In this document: one piece after another, positions 60,518-64,000 of the stretch
Layout of the letters: each line of letters begins with the position of its first letter
Position numbering within the stretch: position 1 is the first letter of the stretch
Source: G965276765 sp965276825
Lineage (GTDB): Bacteria > Actinomycetota > Acidimicrobiia > Acidimicrobiales > Palsa-688
Assembly: GCA_965276825.1 (NCBI GenBank)
Contig: OZ255630.1
Span: 2,852,001-2,916,000 of the forward strand
Direction of reading: 5' to 3'
DNA: 64,000 nt
Notes under the pieces: model-generated
What the model was told of the DNA's origin: nothing
Database searches by the model: none
Seen by the model: only the letters and a program-made list of their open reading frames with translations
Program-made: the position numbers and the translations under genes

Positions 60518-60640
60518 TGTCCGCCAACCCCCCGTGAGGGAGGGCCATCCGCCAGCCTCGGTGAGAAACGGCCGTCCTCCAGCCCCCCGTGAAGAAGCGC
60601 CGTCCGCCAACAACGGCGGACCGTCCACGGGGGCCAGCGC
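60518..60640. repeat. Imperfect tandem repeats with hairpin downstream of the helicase gene
   Basis: Units like CCGCCAACCCCCCGTGAGGGA recur three times with a period near 28 bases (CCGCCARCC...GTGARRRA...GCCGT). The last repeat ends in CCGCC-AACAAC-GGCGG, a small hairpin that may end transcription. No gene is seen. Confidence 0.5.
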
Positions 60641-60754
60641 GCCGACCTGACCACTGAACCGGCCGATGCTTCCCAGTGACCGCTGTCAGAACCGGTCGGC
60701 GAACACGTCCCTACGACCGCGGAGCCAGCGGCCGCCCGGAGGCCGCCGACACGC

Positions 60755-61525
60755 TCAGCGAGCGGGGGCCGCGCTGCGCCGGGGACGCGTCCTCCGGGCC
60801 GGGCTGGCGGGGGGCGCCGACGACGGCGCCTGGTCACGCACGCCGGCGACGACCAGCTCGACGCCCCGGGCGAAGTAGGGCTCGGGGGCGTCGCAGTCGG
60901 TGAGGAACGGTGCGGCGGCGGCCACGTGCGGGTACCGGTCGACGGGGAGGCCGGCGAGGGCCATGCGCTTGGCCCGGAGGATCGCGTCTCGGTCCTCGGG
61001 CGGGAGGACCTCGGCGCCGGGCTGCTGGCTGACCAGCGTCACCGCGCTGCAGAGGACATAGCGGGCCACCTCCGCGGCCGCAGCCACCTCGAAGCCCTGC
61101 TCGTCGAGCAGCGCGAGCGTCCGCTCGGTCACCGCCAGCCCGGGCTCGCACTCGACGACCCGCGTCGGGACGAGGGCGGCCACCGCCGGGTGGCGGCGCA
61201 TGACCTCGATGAGGGCCTCGACGATGAGGTGCAGTTGGGCCCATGCGTCGCCGTCGTCGGGGAGCCCGGTGATCGAGCGCTCCAGCACCTCGGCGGTCTC
61301 TGCCCACATGCGGTCGGCGACCGCCGCGAGGAGCGCCTCCTTGTCCTCGAAGTGCCAGTACATCGCCATCGGCGTGACCGAGAGCTCCTGGGCCAGGCGC
61401 CGGATGGTGACCGCGTCGAGCCCGTCGGCGTCGCTCACCGCCAGCGCGGTGTCGATCACGGTGTCGCGGTCCAGCTTCGAGCGGTCCAGCTTCTGGCGGG
61501 GGTGGTCGGCGGAACGGGAGGGCAC
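60755..61525 (-). CDS. TetR-family regulator of the adjacent MFS exporter
   Basis: A 256-residue regulator. The N-terminal TetR domain is SKLDRDTVIDTALAVSDADG, LDAVTIRRLAQELSVTPMAM and YWHFEDKEALLAAVADRM; the C-terminal TetR_C domain includes LIVEALIEVMRRHPAVAALV. The tail is Ala/Pro/Arg-rich. It is divergent from the MFS gene with operator-like repeats between, a classic drug-responsive pair. Confidence 0.9.
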   Translation of the reverse strand: MPSRSADHPRQKLDRSKLDRDTVIDTALAVSDADGLDAVTIRRLAQELSVTPMAMYWHFEDKEALLAAVADRMWAETAEVLERSITGLPDDGDAWAQLHLIVEALIEVMRRHPAVAALVPTRVVECEPGLAVTERTLALLDEQGFEVAAAAEVARYVLCSAVTLVSQQPGAEVLPPEDRDAILRAKRMALAGLPVDRYPHVAAAAPFLTDCDAPEPYFARGVELVVAGVRDQAPSSAPPASPARRTRPRRSAAPAR

Positions 61526-61629
61526 TTGACAACTCTACAACGTACGAGTTGACTGTGCGTTGTACATGTACGTTGTACGTGTACGACATAGAGGACCGGC
61601 ATCCTGCCGGTCAAGGAGGCACGCCACCG
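61526..61629. promoter_or_regulatory. TetR operator and promoter region of the MFS gene
   Basis: CAACTC at 61,530-61,535 and GAGTTG at 61,546-61,551 form an inverted repeat. CGTTGTAC[A/G]TGTA occurs twice in tandem (61,558-61,570 and 61,571-61,583) and contains the palindrome GTACATGTAC. TTGACT at 61,549 may be a -35 box. These are likely TetR binding sites overlapping divergent promoters. AAGGAGG lies before the MFS start. Confidence 0.6.
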
Positions 61630-63162
61630 ATGACCACCCAGCCCCTCGTCCTCGATCCCGATCCCGTTCGCTCGGTCGGCGCGCGCCTGCCTGGGCGGCG
61701 CTGGACTCTCGTCGCCGTGGCCCTGGCCACCTTCATGACCCTGCTCGACAACAACATCATCAACGTGGCCATCCCGACCATGCAGCGCGATCTCCACCTC
61801 TCGCAGTCCGGCATCGAGTGGGTAGTGAGCGCCTACATCCTCGTCTTCGCCGGTCTGCTGCTCGCCGGTGGACGCCTGGCCGACGTGTTCGGACGCAAGC
61901 GGCTGTTCGCCATCGGGCTGGGCATCTTCACGGTCGCCTCCCTGGCTGCCGGGTTGTCCGGCCAGGTGGATCTGCTGATCGCCAGCCGGGCGCTCCAGGG
62001 ACTCGGCGCGGCCCTCGTCACCCCGACGACCCTCGCCATCATCACCTCGTCGTATCCCGAGCCCAAGGAGCAGGCCGCCGCGGTCGGCGCCTGGAGCGCG
62101 GTCGGCGCGTTGGCGCTGGCGGTCGGCCCGCTGCTCGGCGGGGTGCTGTCGCAGGACGCCAACTGGCACTGGATCTTCTTCATCAACGTGCCCGTCGGCG
62201 TGGCCACCCTGGCCCTCGGCGCCTGGGCCATCCCGGCCCTCGACACGCCCGCCAGGCGCCGCATCGACCTGGGTGGCATCGCCACCTCCGCGCTCGCCCT
62301 CGTCGCCTCGACCTACGGCCTGATCGAGGGCCCGCAGACCGGTTGGACCCGACCGGCGATCCTCGCCGCCTTCGCCGTCGCCGCGGTCGCCGCCTTGGCC
62401 TTCGTCGCCGTCGAGCGCCGGGTCGCCGATCCCATGATCGACCTGTCGCTGTTCGCCAACCGCGTCTTCGCCGGAGGCACCGGGGCGCTGATGATGTGGG
62501 CGTTCGGCCTGTTCGGCATCTACTTCTTCACGTCGCTGTACCTCCAGGACGTCCTGCACTTCAGCGCCGTCGAGGCCGGGCTCGCCTTCGTCCCGATGGC
62601 CGTGCTGATGGCCGCAGGCGCCGTCGTCTCCGACCGCGTCGCCGACCGCATCGGCGCCCACCGCTCCGTCGGCCTGGCCATGGCCCTCATGGCCGCCGGC
62701 ATCGTCTCGGTCAGCTTCCTCGGCGCCCACGCCGGCTTCGTCGACCTGATGCCCGGCTTCGCCGTCATCGGCGTCGGCGGCGGCCTGACCATCCCCCTGA
62801 CCTCGACGATCCTCGGCGTCATGCCACCCGAGCGCGCCGGCGTGGCGTCCGCGGTGTTCAACGCGTCCCGAGAGCTGGCCGGCCTGCTCGGCATCACGGT
62901 CATCGGCGTGGTCCTCACCGCGCGCCAGACCGCCGGGGCCAAGGCGGGGCAGCCGACGGTGACTGCCTTCCTGTCCGGCTACCGGCTCGGGCTCCTCGTC
63001 GCCGGGGTGCTCGTCGCCACCGGCGGCGTCGTGGCCTGGGTCTCGCTGCGGCGGGTCGCCCCGCTCCCTTCGGCCCCGGCCGATGCCCAGGTGGGCGGCG
63101 GCGCGGTGACGGCCGGCGAGCGTGCCGTGACCGCGACCCCGGTCCTGGTGGAGGGCGCCTGA
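61630..63162 (+). CDS. MFS transporter, DHA2 (14-TMS) drug/H+ antiporter family
   Basis: A 510-residue exporter from ATG 61,630 after CAAGGAGG. It has the start RRWTLVAVALATFMTLLDNN, motif A LLLAGGRLADVFGRKRLFAI, motif C-like ALAVGPLLGGVLSQDANWHW and IFFINVPVGVATLALGAW, with about 14 hydrophobic segments. DHA2 proteins pump drugs or dyes out using the proton gradient. It is probably repressed by the divergent TetR regulator and induced by its ligand. Confidence 0.92.
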   Translation: MTTQPLVLDPDPVRSVGARLPGRRWTLVAVALATFMTLLDNNIINVAIPTMQRDLHLSQSGIEWVVSAYILVFAGLLLAGGRLADVFGRKRLFAIGLGIFTVASLAAGLSGQVDLLIASRALQGLGAALVTPTTLAIITSSYPEPKEQAAAVGAWSAVGALALAVGPLLGGVLSQDANWHWIFFINVPVGVATLALGAWAIPALDTPARRRIDLGGIATSALALVASTYGLIEGPQTGWTRPAILAAFAVAAVAALAFVAVERRVADPMIDLSLFANRVFAGGTGALMMWAFGLFGIYFFTSLYLQDVLHFSAVEAGLAFVPMAVLMAAGAVVSDRVADRIGAHRSVGLAMALMAAGIVSVSFLGAHAGFVDLMPGFAVIGVGGGLTIPLTSTILGVMPPERAGVASAVFNASRELAGLLGITVIGVVLTARQTAGAKAGQPTVTAFLSGYRLGLLVAGVLVATGGVVAWVSLRRVAPLPSAPADAQVGGGAVTAGERAVTATPVLVEGA

Positions 63163-63700
63163 CCGGCGCCCGCCGCCCGCCTGCCCTTCCCACCTTCCGA
63201 GTCGCCCCCCCGATCTCCGGTCGGTTCCCGGGTCGCGCCCCCGATCTCCGGTCGGTTCCCGGGTCGCCCCCCCATCTCCGGTCAGTTCACGGCGGCGAGC
63301 GCGCCTCCGGGTCCGCAATCACCCGGCAACCGGTCGATCGCCCAGAAGACGAGTCGGTTGCGAGGAAGACGGACGGAACCCGCCGATCGCCAGGAAGACG
63401 CCTGCGAGCGGCCGATCGCCCCGAGGACGCCCGGAGCACAGGGGGCCGACGGCCAGCTCGCAACGGGTGAAACGGCAAACCGGCCGGGCAATGTCCCCGC
63501 CGGGCGCAGGGTGCCGTTCCGGAGGGCTGGGACCCGGGAGCGTGCGGCCCGGCCGGCTCCCGCCAGTTGTCCGGACCACTCACAGCGCCCGGCGCGCCTC
63601 CGGGTCCGCAGTCTTGCCTGAACCGGCCGATCGCCCCGAGAACGCCCCCGACAGGACCGGCCAAATCGGCCGATCGACCCGAGAACGCCTCAGGACACGG
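63163..63700. repeat. Repeat-rich intergenic region
   Basis: At 63,201-63,293 a roughly 31-base unit (CGATCTCCGGTCGGTTCCCG core) occurs three times. Further on, strings like CGATCGCCCCGAGGACGCC recur at least five times (near 63,336, 63,383, 63,411, 63,629 and 63,673), and GCGCCTCCGGGTCCGCA occurs near 63,301 and 63,595. No gene is supported. This looks like REP-type or decayed duplicated spacer DNA. Confidence 0.6.
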
Positions 63701-64000
63701 TCAGCTCAGGCTGTCGGCCAGCTGGGGCGGCTCGCGGAGGGAGCGCTTGAGCTCGGCCAGGCCGGGGAACGTCGCCAGCTTCCACACCGCGTCCCACAGC
63801 TCGAGCGCCTCCGCTCCGCGCGGCACCCGGCTGATGACCGGGCCGAAGAAGCTGGCCGAGGTGTCCCCGTCGAAGAAGGACACGATCGGGGTGCCGACGT
63901 CCTTGCCGGTGCGGGAGAGCGCGGCGTCGGTCTCGGCCTGCAGGACGGTGTCCCACCGCTCGTCGTTGGCGGCGCCGATGTGGCGGTCGGGGATCCCGAC
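63701..64000 (-). CDS. DsbA-family (mycothiol-dependent oxidoreductase-like) protein, C-terminal part
   Basis: The frame runs in from the window edge and gives about 99 C-terminal residues: VGIPDRHIGAANDERWDTVL, QAETDAALSRTGKDVGTPIV, SFFDGDTSASFFGPVISRVP and LWDAVWKLATFPGLAELKRS. The VGTPIV with cis-Pro and the FFGPVI/R block match the Rv2466c-type DsbA-like proteins of actinobacteria, which reduce nitro compounds or disulfides with mycothiol. The catalytic CxxC end is outside the window. Confidence 0.75.
   Translation of the reverse strand, partial: VGIPDRHIGAANDERWDTVLQAETDAALSRTGKDVGTPIVSFFDGDTSASFFGPVISRVPRGAEALELWDAVWKLATFPGLAELKRSLREPPQLADSLS

Noticed and set aside
58631..60628. Long minus-strand frame opposite the helicase gene
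   Set aside because: The opposite strand encodes all SF2 helicase motifs in order; the antisense frame has no recognisable protein features.
61456..63470. Long frames antisense to and overlapping the MFS gene (minus strand about 620 codons, plus strand about 636 codons)
   Set aside because: They lack domains and are Gly/Arg/Asp-rich shadows of a normal 14-helix exporter gene in DNA with few stop codons.
1..64000. CRISPR array
   Set aside because: No regularly spaced identical repeats of 23-50 bases with unique spacers were found. The repeats at 60.5 and 63.2 kb are imperfect tandem units without spacers.

Overview
The window is high-GC actinobacterial DNA: GTG starts are frequent, RBSs are GGAGG-like, and there is a mycobacterial-type LppX/LprAFG lipoprotein and a conjugative element of the actinobacterial TraA/TraD type. 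The exact genus cannot be read from the sequence; the non-mycobacterial style would fit a group such as Acidimicrobiia, but that is only an inference. About 57 kb is an integrated mobile element or island whose other end lies outside the window. The last 7 kb (57.1-64.0 kb) looks like ordinary chromosome: a C39-like peptidase, a lipoprotein, a DEAD/DEAH helicase, a TetR/MFS efflux pair and a partial DsbA-like protein. The junction side is marked by a tyrosine integrase (55.2-56.8 kb) next to a tRNA-Ser(GCT) gene (56,984-57,075).

The mobility genes are in two blocks. The left block (3.7-13.1 kb) has a MobF-type relaxase/helicase (TraA) read leftward and, read rightward, three small coupled genes, a UvrD-like helicase and a P-loop ATPase. 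The right block (47.7-55.2 kb) is a tightly coupled rightward operon: ArdC-like antirestriction protein, small proteins, TraD/VirD4 coupling protein, HNH protein, DUF4913-like protein, CHC2/Toprim primase and AlpA-like excisionase, facing the integrase. Between them sit about 34 kb of cargo in both orientations: GNAT acetyltransferases, VOC proteins, NUDIX hydrolases, SAM methyltransferases, SnoaL-like proteins, aminoglycoside phosphotransferase and adenylyltransferase homologues, a PaiB-like regulator, a vapBC-type toxin-antitoxin pair, a LanC-like protein and a split DUF4209 (RNxxxHG) protein. The families suggest drug or metabolite modification, detoxification and defence.

Three insertion sequences are present. 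An IS3-family element (811-2165) has clear inverted repeats and a 3-bp target duplication and sits at the stop codon of a small gene. It abuts an IS110-family element (about 2.17-3.57 kb). A second, different IS110-family element lies at about 41.06-42.5 kb. Both IS110 elements have a structured leader where a bridge RNA would be expected.

Two patterns stand out. First, a short motif close to GGGATCNNNNACYGGG recurs in the gaps between cargo genes from 15 to 34 kb, nearly always touching a gene's 3' end, as if it marked cassette junctions. Second, many island genes, including the relaxase, coupling protein, UvrD helicase and several cargo enzymes, are broken by single-base frameshifts or in-frame TAG codons, while the insertion sequences, the integrase and the 57-64 kb flank are intact. 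The island therefore looks as if it is decaying and probably cannot transfer by itself, unless the indels are sequencing errors.
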